In this document: positions 45,210-52,709 of the stretch, piece after piece | How positions within the stretch are numbered: the first letter of the stretch is position 1 | Layout of the letters: each line of letters starts with the position of its first letter | NCBI GenBank assembly: GCA_947173495.1 | Contig: CAMWFQ010000002.1 | Span: 235,237 to 299,236 of the forward strand | Length of the DNA stretch: 64,000 nucleotides | Direction: 5' to 3' | Source of the DNA: an uncultured Lachnospiraceae bacterium | GTDB taxonomy: Bacteria > Bacillota > Clostridia > Lachnospirales > Lachnospiraceae | Notes under the pieces: generated by a model | The model's database searches: none | Seen by the model: the letters and a program-made list of their open reading frames with translations, nothing else | What the model was told of the DNA's origin: nothing | Translations under genes and position numbers: made by a program

Positions 45210-45485
45210 ATGTTAGCAAACGCTTTTGTTGACAACGCAAAGGTCATGGCCAAAGGGCAGGTCACAATTCCAAAAGATGTCCGTGAAGTGCTTGGCGTGG
45301 CAAGCGGAGACCGCATTTCTTTTATTGTGGAGGGCGGCACTGTCCGTATCGTTAATTCGGCTGTTTATGCCATGCAGATGCTCCAGGGTGAAATGGCAGG
45401 CGAAGCTGAGCGGACCGGTCTCACATCTGACGATGATGTTATGGCACTTGTAAAAGAATTGAGAAATGAGGATGAAAACGCATGA
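45210..45485 (+). CDS. AbrB/MazE-type antitoxin
   Basis: A 91-residue protein with an N-terminal SpoVT/AbrB swapped-hairpin domain (NAKVMAKGQVTIPKDVREVLGVASGDRISFIVEGGTVRIVNS) that binds DNA. A C-terminal toxin-binding tail carries acidic helices (DDDVMALVKELRNEDENA). ATG at 45210 follows AGGAGG by eight bases; a GTG three codons earlier overlaps the ribosome site. The stop overlaps the toxin start (ATGA), typical of a translationally coupled type II module. Confidence 0.9.
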   Translation: MLANAFVDNAKVMAKGQVTIPKDVREVLGVASGDRISFIVEGGTVRIVNSAVYAMQMLQGEMAGEAERTGLTSDDDVMALVKELRNEDENA

Positions 45486-45886
45486 GGATTCTGATTGATA
45501 CGAATGTCCTCATATCTGCGGCATTGAGCGCCAACGGTGTTCCCTATCAGGCTTATGTAAAAGCTGCCTCTTATCCTAACCACGGATTGATCTGTGAGCA
45601 GAATGTGGACGAAATGAAACGGATATTCAACAAAAAATTTTCCAAACGTCTGACAGCATTGGACAAATTTCTTTCAATGGCCCTACTGACGCTGGAATTA
45701 GTACCCATCCCAACAGACGAAAACACGTCGGAATCACGGATCCGGGATGCGGATGACCGTCCCATTTTAAGAGCGGCGATTGCGGCAAAGGCCGATGTCC
45801 TGCTCACCGGTGACAAGGATTTTCTGGAATCAGGTTTGGAGAATCCAACGATCATGACACCCACTGAATTTCTCGGTATGGATTAA
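45482..45886 (+). CDS. PIN-domain toxin (VapC-like ribonuclease)
   Basis: A 134-residue PIN nuclease. Acidic catalytic residues are visible in MRILIDTNVLISAAL (Asp6), the conserved Glu region (EQNVDEMKRIF), RIRDADDRPILRAAIAAKADVLLTGDKDFLE (Asp/Asp) and the closing Asp. It resembles the TIGR00305 group. The neutralising partner is the AbrB-type protein encoded immediately upstream. It should cleave RNA when free; the target RNA cannot be told. A strong terminator follows. Confidence 0.9.
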   Translation: MRILIDTNVLISAALSANGVPYQAYVKAASYPNHGLICEQNVDEMKRIFNKKFSKRLTALDKFLSMALLTLELVPIPTDENTSESRIRDADDRPILRAAIAAKADVLLTGDKDFLESGLENPTIMTPTEFLGMD

Positions 45887-45899
45887 AACAGCTTTGTAT

Positions 45900-45941
45900 G
45901 ACAGGGCCGGAAACTGTAACAGCTTCCGGCCCTGTCTTTTT
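45900..45941. terminator. Strong terminator after the toxin gene
   Basis: GACAGGGCCGGAA (45900-45912) pairs perfectly with TTCCGGCCCTGTC (45924-45936), loop of 11 bases, followed by five T on the plus strand. It also closes the ABC remnant from the other side. Confidence 0.9.
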
Positions 45942-46686
45942 ACATCCGCTGTATCTCTTTTTTCGGCATACGCTTGATCTTGTCGCCCATGGTCTCCTCA
46001 AATACCCGGTCATGGGTCACAATGATCAGCAAACCTTCCACATTCTCCCGGATAAACCTGGTCACGGCTGTTTTATTGATATTGTCCAGTCCCGCCGTGG
46101 GCTCATCCAGAAGCAGTGCCCCGGGCCTGCCCAGGATGGCTCTTGCAATAGCGATCCGTTTCTTTTCCCCATCGGAGAGGGTGCGTGGATTTTGTCTCAT
46201 ATCCCAGTCCAGGCCCTGCCCCCCCCTCATAAGTAAAGGACAGTCCGCAGACATTCATTGACCCTGCGTTTATTCGCCCGTACTTTGATGATATCCTCAA
46301 TACTCTCCTGCAGTCCCAGAAATACCGGCGTAAGCCATATGGTATAGCTGTTGAGGGCAATAAAATCCCCTTTCAGCATATTATGATCCAGAAACAAAGC
46401 ATGTGCCGCAAAAACAAATAGAGCGTACGCATTAATGTGAGCTGGAAAGCCGCTGTTCGGTAATGGCATATCCCTGTTTTGCCAGAAACAGAAGCGTCAT
46501 GACCGCCCCATAGCCTCCCGCCAGATGTATCCACTGTTCTGCCTCCGCTATATGATCCACAATGCTGCCCATCATCGTCTGGGACCAGATATTCAGCTGC
46601 GAAATCACCGGTATGCCGATTAAGAGAAGCAGGAGAGAGAGTTTATAGGTCGAATAGATTCTGATGATTTTTTTTGCAGTACTCAT
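45940..46686 (-). pseudogene. Decayed ABC exporter half-transporter
   Basis: Pieces of one transmembrane-ATPase gene are spread over different frames. The N-terminal membrane part (46686 to about 46432) reads to EQRLSSSH then stops; removing one T restores EQRLSSHINA in the next frame. The later membrane part (FVFAAHALFLDHN..YTIWLTPVFLGLQESIEDIIKVRANKRRVNE) follows after a deletion of several spans. The ATPase starts with GLSFTYEGG in a third frame, loses the Walker A region near an 8-base C tract (about 46219-46226), and resumes with DMRQNPRTLSDGEKKRIAIARAILG and LLLDEPTAGLD to the end. It lies directly downstream of the two intact exporter genes, so it may be a former third subunit. Confidence 0.85.
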
Positions 46687-46698
46687 TTGCCGTTCCTT

Positions 46699-48537
46699 TC
46701 AGTCGTAATACTTTGCCTGGGCATTCCACATATCCGCATAATATCCTCCTGCCGCAAGAAGCGCCTCGTGGCTTCCCCGCTCTGCGATCCTTCCCTCGTC
46801 CAAAACCATGATATCGTCACAGAACCGACAGCTGCTCATCCTGTGGGAGATATAAATGCCGGTCTTTCCCTCCATCATTTTGTGGAAATCGGCATAAACC
46901 TCCGCCTCCGCCTTCGCATCCAGGGCCGCCGTGGGTTCATCCAGAATTATCACCGGCGCATTCTTATAAAGGGCTCTGGCCAAAGCCAGCTTCTGGGCCT
47001 GGCCTCCGCTGATCCCGCATCCCTCCTCTGTGCGCTCATAAAGAACGCTGTCCAGCTTCCGGGGCATTTGCTCCGCCATCTCCTTCGCCCCCGCCCCGTT
47101 AAGGGCCTGCCAGATCCTTTCATCCTCCCTCTCGTATCCCGCCGCAATGTTTTCCGCCACTGAAAAACGGAACAGCTTAAAGTCCTGAAATACCACCGCG
47201 AAAAGGCTTTGGTACTCTTCCTCGTCATATTTGCGGATATCCACTCCGTTCAGAGTAATCCTGCCTTCTGTGGGCTCATAGAGCCGACACAACAATTTAA
47301 TAAAGGTGGTCTTGCCTGCACCGTTTTTTCCCACCAGTGCCATTTTTCCCCCGATATGAATGTTGCAGCTCACATCCTTCAGCACCAGCTCCCGGCTTTT
47401 CGGATAATGAAAGCTTACATGCTCAAAGGCAAGCTCATATTCCCCATCGGAACGCTTTTCCACCGGAATCGAGCCCGTATTGTGGAGATTTTCCATATCC
47501 AGAAAGGCAAGAAACTCCTGCATATACGTACAGATCTTTTTCAGTTCCCCATTATGATCAACAATCATGAAGCAGGCATTTCCGAACTGCGTAATTGCCC
47601 CCATGCAGCGCATAAAACCTCCCACAGAGACAGCGCCCGCCACTGTTTTTATCACCGCAAGCAGGGCGGCCAGCACTGAAAAAATACCGTTTACCAGCTT
47701 GTTTGCCTCACTTTCCTCCCGGGATACTTCACATATTTTTTTGCTGTAGGAGAGCATCCCTTCCGTCTCTCTTTGCGCATTATCCATAAGCATTCCGCCC
47801 ATGTTATAGATTCGGATCATCCCTCCTGCCTTCTCATTCATAAATACCTGCTCCGCCAGATAACCCATCCGGTTTTCCATGCCAGTGTGTTCTTCAAAAA
47901 TTTCCCTCTGTCTGGCTGCAAATTTCCGGTATACACAGGCAGAACCTGCCGCCATTCCCGCCAAAGCCACGCCAAACAGGAGAAGCGAAACAGAGGGCTC
48001 TGCCAGCCCTGCCCAGATCCCTTCCTGCTGTCCCGGCTTTGCCAGACACAGCTTCGCCACCAGCAGGGAAGCGACTCCGAGATGCAGGAACGCCCGCAGA
48101 ATCTCACAATAGTGATACAGCACCATACCGAGTCCCCCGTGCATATCCGCCGTCTTCTCCGAAAACAGGATTTTCTCCCCGCTCTCCGGATTTTCCATGG
48201 TCTCATAATCCAGTGCAAAGGCTTTTTCCCGAAGCCATACATAGAAAAGAAGCCAGAGTCTGGTCTTAAGAGGCCGAAATCTTTTTTTCAGAAGAAGTCC
48301 CATGATCCCCAGAAAGATTTCCGCCAGAAGAAGCATTCCAAGCTGCCGGATCGCTTTTTCAAAGCTATTTTCCTGGAGAAGATCGATCAGGGCAGCTGTC
48401 AGAAAAAGTGTCACATAGATTCTGGCCACCGAAAAGACGGCCTCAAGAAAATGCAGGGGAAGAATTGCAGAATCCACGGAATGGATCATTTTAAGCAGCC
48501 TCAATCCGATCCTGTGAACCCTCTGAAAATCTTTCAC
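46699..48537 (-). CDS. ABC exporter half-transporter (membrane-ATPase), second of a pair
   Basis: A 612-residue half-transporter: membrane domain of about 330 residues with six predicted spans, then an ATPase with Walker A GKNGAGKTT, signature GCGISGGQAQKLALARAL, Walker B APVIILDEPTAALDAKAE and the H-loop ISHRMSS. It overlaps the preceding half-transporter by 4 bp (48534-48537), so the two probably form a heterodimeric exporter. It sits downstream of a GHKL/LytTR two-component system. Cargo could be a peptide or lipid-like molecule, but no precursor gene is visible. Confidence 0.93.
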   Translation of the reverse strand: MKDFQRVHRIGLRLLKMIHSVDSAILPLHFLEAVFSVARIYVTLFLTAALIDLLQENSFEKAIRQLGMLLLAEIFLGIMGLLLKKRFRPLKTRLWLLFYVWLREKAFALDYETMENPESGEKILFSEKTADMHGGLGMVLYHYCEILRAFLHLGVASLLVAKLCLAKPGQQEGIWAGLAEPSVSLLLFGVALAGMAAGSACVYRKFAARQREIFEEHTGMENRMGYLAEQVFMNEKAGGMIRIYNMGGMLMDNAQRETEGMLSYSKKICEVSREESEANKLVNGIFSVLAALLAVIKTVAGAVSVGGFMRCMGAITQFGNACFMIVDHNGELKKICTYMQEFLAFLDMENLHNTGSIPVEKRSDGEYELAFEHVSFHYPKSRELVLKDVSCNIHIGGKMALVGKNGAGKTTFIKLLCRLYEPTEGRITLNGVDIRKYDEEEYQSLFAVVFQDFKLFRFSVAENIAAGYEREDERIWQALNGAGAKEMAEQMPRKLDSVLYERTEEGCGISGGQAQKLALARALYKNAPVIILDEPTAALDAKAEAEVYADFHKMMEGKTGIYISHRMSSCRFCDDIMVLDEGRIAERGSHEALLAAGGYYADMWNAQAKYYD

Positions 48538-50366
48538 AGTTCCTTCGCCTCCTTCTTTTTCTGATAATAGCGCGCCTGGAGTGCAAACAGCTCCGCATAG
48601 GCCCCTCTCTTTTCCATGAGTTCCTTATGACTCCCCTCCTCCAGGATCCTTCCTTTTTCCAGGAAGATCACCCTGTCGCAGAACCGGGTAGAGCTGAGCC
48701 TGTGGGAAATAAAAATTCCCGTCTTTTCCCGGATCATTTCGTCATATTTTTCATACATCGCACTCTCTGCCAGAGGATCAAGGGCCGCCGCAGGCTCATC
48801 CAGAATCACCACAGGCGCATCCTTATAAAGAGCTCTGGCCAGCATCAGCTTCTGGAGTTCCCCGCCGGAAAGGCTGACTCCTTCTTCATCCAGATCCCGG
48901 TTCAGCATCGTCCTCTCTTTTTCGGGCATTCTCTGCACCCGCTCAAGCATTCCTGCTTCTTCCAGACTCCACTTAAGCCTTTCGGTATCCGTCCTGCCCT
49001 GCTGCCTGCAGGATACATTTTCTTCCAGAGAAAAGGAAAAAGCCGAAACATCCTGGAATACCACCGAAAATTCCCGGAAGTACTCCTCACGGGATAAAAG
49101 AGCGCTGTCCTGTCCATCCAGGAGGATCCTTCCCAGACGGGGTCGGTAAATTCCACACAGGAGCTTGATCAGCGTGGTCTTTCCGGCGCCGTTAAGCCCT
49201 GTCAACGCCAGCTTTTCACCAGGATGAATGACAAGATCCAGATCGTGAATGGTATCCTCTCCCTTCCCTTCATAGCGGAAGCACACCTTCTCCAGACGGA
49301 TCTCGTGAATCCTTCCCGGATGGATGATTCTCTCCGTTCCCTCTTCCTTTACAGTACCGGTATCCATAAAATCACGGTATCCATCCATCAGCACCTGATT
49401 CTGAAAAATCCTCTGAAGGGCGTCAAAAAGGCCGCTCATCCATGCCCCGAAGCCGGATACGATCCCCATATACAGCAGAAAAGCCGGAAGGGACATCTGT
49501 CCGTGGATCATCTGCACCAGGAGATACACGTAGATAATCAGATTTCTTCCAAAGGTCAGCACCTGCTCTGAAATTCCTGCCCAGGTGACATATTTTCTGC
49601 CCTGGTCCCGCAGTGTTACAATTCTCTCTATGGTCCGCCCAAAGGCAGCGGCAAAACTCCGGTCCAACCGGTAAAGGCGAATGTCTTTTCCGTTTCCCGG
49701 TGCAATAGACTCCCGGCGCAGGTAATGAAAATGCTGCCAGTCTGTCTCGCCTTCCTGCTCCAGCGCATATTCCCTCCTGCCCGCCCAAAAATATACCGCC
49801 CCGGACAATCCTGTCTGCAGCATCAGCAAAAAAAGTAAAATCAGGCTCCTTTTTGCAATAGTCACACTGTAGAGCGCAAGTCCTCCCAGATTCAGGAGCA
49901 TATCCCAGAAGGCCTGGGCATAGGCCTCTATTCCCTGCTCGTTTCCGGAAAAAAGGTTATCGCCCGCACGGCTCATTTTTCTCTTTCCCGCTTCACTTTC
50001 CAGATACTGCACATCCATATCCACGCATTTCTGATAAAAGTCCATACTTGTCTCCACACGAAAAGAGAACAGCACCTCCCTCTGCAGGTGCTGCAGGCGA
50101 TTCTGCCAAAAGCGGACACTCTGTAGCAAAAGCATATAGCCCGCAGCAAACAACAGCGCCTCTGAGCCTCCTCTTCCAATCAAAGCGGCTGTCACTGCTC
50201 CGGGCATGGCCGCTTCCAGAAAAGGCAGACAGATTCCTGTTCCCAGATTACCCAGGCAGATCCGAAATACTCTTCCGCCTTCCTTCTGTTTCAGATTGTG
50301 GAATACATATTGGTAATTGCTTCTTATGGAATATTGAGATTTTGATTTCTGCATTTCAGACTCCAT
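48534..50366 (-). CDS. ABC exporter half-transporter (membrane-ATPase), first of a pair
   Basis: A 610-residue half-transporter with a six-span membrane domain and an ATPase holding Walker A GLNGAGKTT, signature GVSLSGGELQKLMLARAL, Walker B APVVILDEPAAALDPLAE and ISHRLSS. No peptidase C39 domain is present, so it is not a leader-cleaving bacteriocin exporter. ATG at 50366 or 50354 is possible; the second has a well spaced GGAG. A strong hairpin CACCCCGG/CCGGGGTG lies directly before the ribosome site and may limit translation. The start overlaps nothing, and the next gene upstream is the GHKL sensor. Confidence 0.92.
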   Translation of the reverse strand: MESEMQKSKSQYSIRSNYQYVFHNLKQKEGGRVFRICLGNLGTGICLPFLEAAMPGAVTAALIGRGGSEALLFAAGYMLLLQSVRFWQNRLQHLQREVLFSFRVETSMDFYQKCVDMDVQYLESEAGKRKMSRAGDNLFSGNEQGIEAYAQAFWDMLLNLGGLALYSVTIAKRSLILLFLLMLQTGLSGAVYFWAGRREYALEQEGETDWQHFHYLRRESIAPGNGKDIRLYRLDRSFAAAFGRTIERIVTLRDQGRKYVTWAGISEQVLTFGRNLIIYVYLLVQMIHGQMSLPAFLLYMGIVSGFGAWMSGLFDALQRIFQNQVLMDGYRDFMDTGTVKEEGTERIIHPGRIHEIRLEKVCFRYEGKGEDTIHDLDLVIHPGEKLALTGLNGAGKTTLIKLLCGIYRPRLGRILLDGQDSALLSREEYFREFSVVFQDVSAFSFSLEENVSCRQQGRTDTERLKWSLEEAGMLERVQRMPEKERTMLNRDLDEEGVSLSGGELQKLMLARALYKDAPVVILDEPAAALDPLAESAMYEKYDEMIREKTGIFISHRLSSTRFCDRVIFLEKGRILEEGSHKELMEKRGAYAELFALQARYYQKKKEAKEL

Positions 50367-50372
50367 TTCTCC

Positions 50373-50395
50373 ACCCCGGTCTTTCTCCGGGGTGT
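50373..50395 (-). promoter_or_regulatory. GC-rich hairpin abutting the exporter ribosome site
   Basis: CACCCCGG pairs with CCGGGGTG around seven bases. On the minus strand it ends within the GGTGGAG that would be the ribosome site of the first exporter gene, so it may mask it or mark the end of the kinase transcript. Confidence 0.5.
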
Positions 50396-50513
50396 AAAAT
50401 CATTTTAATACAGAAATAAGATTTGTGTCGTTCTGCGCACGAAATGTCTGATTTTTTTCACGAAATGCGGCTATTCGCCTGCGGCCATATTTCTACATTT
50501 GACTGCTTTCAAA

Positions 50514-51770
50514 TTACGTCTCTTCCAACGGCATCGTAACTTCCGCCGCAAAAATTCCCGGCTCATTGGCCAGGTTCAGATATCCATGATATTTATCTAC
50601 CGCTGCCTTGACCCGCTTCATGCCAAGACCGTGGTTGCCCCGCTTTTTTGTAATATAGTGTCTCGCATCAAAATCCGTTTCTTCCTTTGCCGAATTCTGC
50701 ACGGACAGATAAAGCTGTCTCTTGTTTACCGTCATATAAATGCGCAGGAACCGTTCTTTTTCTTCTATCTGTGCGCAGGATTCCAGAGCGTTGTCCAGAA
50801 GGTTTCCCAGAATCACACACAAATCCACGTCCTCTACCGGGATTTTCTCCGGAAGCTGTGCCTTGCAGTTCGTCTGTATCTTCCGCCTTCCGGCCAGAGT
50901 CAGCTTACTGTTCAATATAGCATCAGCCATAATATTTCCGGAATTTACCAGGGTATCCACTCTGTCCAGCTCTTTTTCCAGCTCTTCCAGATAATCCTGA
51001 AGCCGGTCTGTATCGCCTGTCGCCAGATGTGCTTTCATCACCTGCATATGATTATGATAATCATGACGCCAGCCCCGCATATCCATATAAATTTCCCTGA
51101 CTTCCTGATATTGATATTTCATGAAATGGTCCCTGAGATTTTCCGAGCGGTTTTCAAAACTTTTCTGGTAAAAAAACAGGGTTCCCTCCAGAATCAAAAA
51201 CAGCAAAGTCTCCAGCAGAACACCTCCCCAGAATAACAGACTTCCGGAATTTTCCCAAAGAGCCTCCCGTCCGTATGCCGTATATAACGAAGGCTGCCCG
51301 CCGGGCGGCGAAAACTGCGCGGCAGGCAGCTGAGCCCCTGCGCCGGACAGCCAGAGCAGAAAAGCAGTCAGTCCGTAAACCATAGCGGTCAAAATTCCGT
51401 TTCCCGCACGGAGGCATCCTCTTTTTTCTGTAAGAAGGATCCAGAAAAGATAAAGTACCGGCGCATTCAGCAAACAAAGACGAAAAGATGAGAAACAGGA
51501 CACTGCCGCCAGGCTGACTCCCGGAAGCAGGATTCTCCACCACTGCACGGAAAAGGGTTCTCCGTCAAAAAACAGGTCAAACAAAAGCATCACAGCACTG
51601 ATCAACAGCCACACCTGCCAGAGGGGAATCCAGAAAGAAAGGAGCAACAGCCCAAATGTCAGACCAATGCCCGCTGCAAGCTTTCCTTTTCCTTTTTCCA
51701 ACCGCCCCGCCTGCCCCAGATAATACCAGTACAGGATCAGCCACAGGATCTGAAAAATTGTCTTTTCCAT
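50514..51770 (-). CDS. GHKL-type sensor histidine kinase (AgrC/ComD class)
   Basis: A 418-residue membrane kinase. Five or six N-terminal membrane spans (about 1-205) are followed by a dimerisation helix with the H-box RGWRHDYHNHMQVMKAH and a GHKL ATPase (NLLDNALESC N-box; NHGLGMKRVKAAVDKYHG G-box). This class senses peptides or membrane states. It is preceded by its LytTR partner and followed by an ABC exporter pair. AGAGAAAGG precedes the start. A 79-bp tandem duplication separates it from the regulator gene. Confidence 0.92.
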   Translation of the reverse strand: MEKTIFQILWLILYWYYLGQAGRLEKGKGKLAAGIGLTFGLLLLSFWIPLWQVWLLISAVMLLFDLFFDGEPFSVQWWRILLPGVSLAAVSCFSSFRLCLLNAPVLYLFWILLTEKRGCLRAGNGILTAMVYGLTAFLLWLSGAGAQLPAAQFSPPGGQPSLYTAYGREALWENSGSLLFWGGVLLETLLFLILEGTLFFYQKSFENRSENLRDHFMKYQYQEVREIYMDMRGWRHDYHNHMQVMKAHLATGDTDRLQDYLEELEKELDRVDTLVNSGNIMADAILNSKLTLAGRRKIQTNCKAQLPEKIPVEDVDLCVILGNLLDNALESCAQIEEKERFLRIYMTVNKRQLYLSVQNSAKEETDFDARHYITKKRGNHGLGMKRVKAAVDKYHGYLNLANEPGIFAAEVTMPLEET

Positions 51771-51787
51771 ATTATTACCTTTCTCTG

Positions 51788-51945
51788 TAAACCTCCATCA
51801 TACTCAGCCTGCCGCTTTGGCGGGCCGCATGGCCATCCATGCTATGAAAGTCTTTGACTTTCATAGTAAACCTCCATCATACTCAGTCTGCCGCTTTGGC
51901 GGGCCGCATGGCCATCCATGCTATGAAAGTCTTTGACTTTCATAG
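51788..51945 (-). repeat. Two tandem copies of a 79-bp unit with a perfect hairpin
   Basis: Copies at 51788-51866 and 51867-51945 differ at one visible position (AGCCTG versus AGTCTG). Each holds CTATGAAAGTC/GACTTTCATAG, an 11-bp perfect stem with a 3-base loop, and GGAGGTTTA at its end. The distal copy includes the final codons of the response regulator. 79 is not a multiple of three, so any reading frame shifts between copies. Confidence 0.9.
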
Positions 51946-52685
51946 TAATAGTTCAAATAAGCCCTGTTCAGCGCTTCCCATCTTCCTCTGGCGATGGGAA
52001 GCGCCTCTCCGCTATCCATAATCACATCTCTTTTGGTGATCCGGCTCACACAGGCAAGATTTACTACAAAAGAACGGTGGATCCTGAAAAACGCCCTGCT
52101 TTCCTTTTCAAGGCTCTGCTCTGTCTTCTGTATCCCTGACCGGCAGCGCAGGATATTCTGTTTATGTTCTCCCTGCTCCTTTCCCCCCTGCCTGCATTCA
52201 CAGTGGATCAGCGTGTCATGAGCGCTGCTTTCCAGATAGCAGATCTCTGTAAGGCGCAGCTTTGTCAGCCCCTCCGCCGTTTCAAACAGCAGGAATTTTT
52301 CTTTTTTAAGACGTCTGCCTGCGGCTTTATCCAGGCAGAAAAAGAGCTGCTTTTGTTTCACAGGCTTGATCAGGTAAGATACGGCATCCACGTCATAGCC
52401 TTCCAGCACATAGTCATCAAAGCCCGTCACAAACAGGATCTCTGTCTCCTCCTGCCTTTCCCGCAGTTTATGGGCAAGGCTCATCCCATCCATACCTGGC
52501 ATTTCGATATCCAGAAGCAGGATATCCACAGCCTTCACGTCCTCCCACAGAAAGAGAAGCTGCTGTGCGTTCCGGCACAGATGAATCTGTATCTCGATTT
52601 TCCGGTTTTTTGCCCACTCCTTTACCAGTTTCTCAAGCAGCAAAAGACTGGCTGGTTCATCATCACAGATGGTCAGTTGAAACAT
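51921..52685 (-). CDS. LytTR-family response regulator
   Basis: A 254-residue regulator. The receiver domain (about 1-120) has LTICDDEPAS, phospho-acceptor in ILLLDIEMPGMDGMSL (about Asp58) and Lys in YLIKPVKQKQ. The C-terminal LytTR DNA-binding domain (about 145-245) has ICYLESSAHDTLIHC and FFRIHRSFVVNLACVSRITKRDVIMDSGEALPIARGRWEALNRAYLNYY. GGGAGGCGG precedes the start, 25 bp after the beta-mannosidase stop, so it is likely in that operon. The last eight codons lie in the 79-bp repeat. Confidence 0.93.
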   Translation of the reverse strand: MFQLTICDDEPASLLLLEKLVKEWAKNRKIEIQIHLCRNAQQLLFLWEDVKAVDILLLDIEMPGMDGMSLAHKLRERQEETEILFVTGFDDYVLEGYDVDAVSYLIKPVKQKQLFFCLDKAAGRRLKKEKFLLFETAEGLTKLRLTEICYLESSAHDTLIHCECRQGGKEQGEHKQNILRCRSGIQKTEQSLEKESRAFFRIHRSFVVNLACVSRITKRDVIMDSGEALPIARGRWEALNRAYLNYYYESQRLS

Positions 52686-52709
52686 TTTTCTTCCGCCTCC
52701 CAGACACTC

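Noticed and set aside
50355..50410. Short leader peptide MILHPGERPGWRNGV before the ABC exporter
   Set aside because: It lies over the hairpin, lacks a ribosome site and has no support. Noted only because its stop adjoins an alternative start of the exporter gene.
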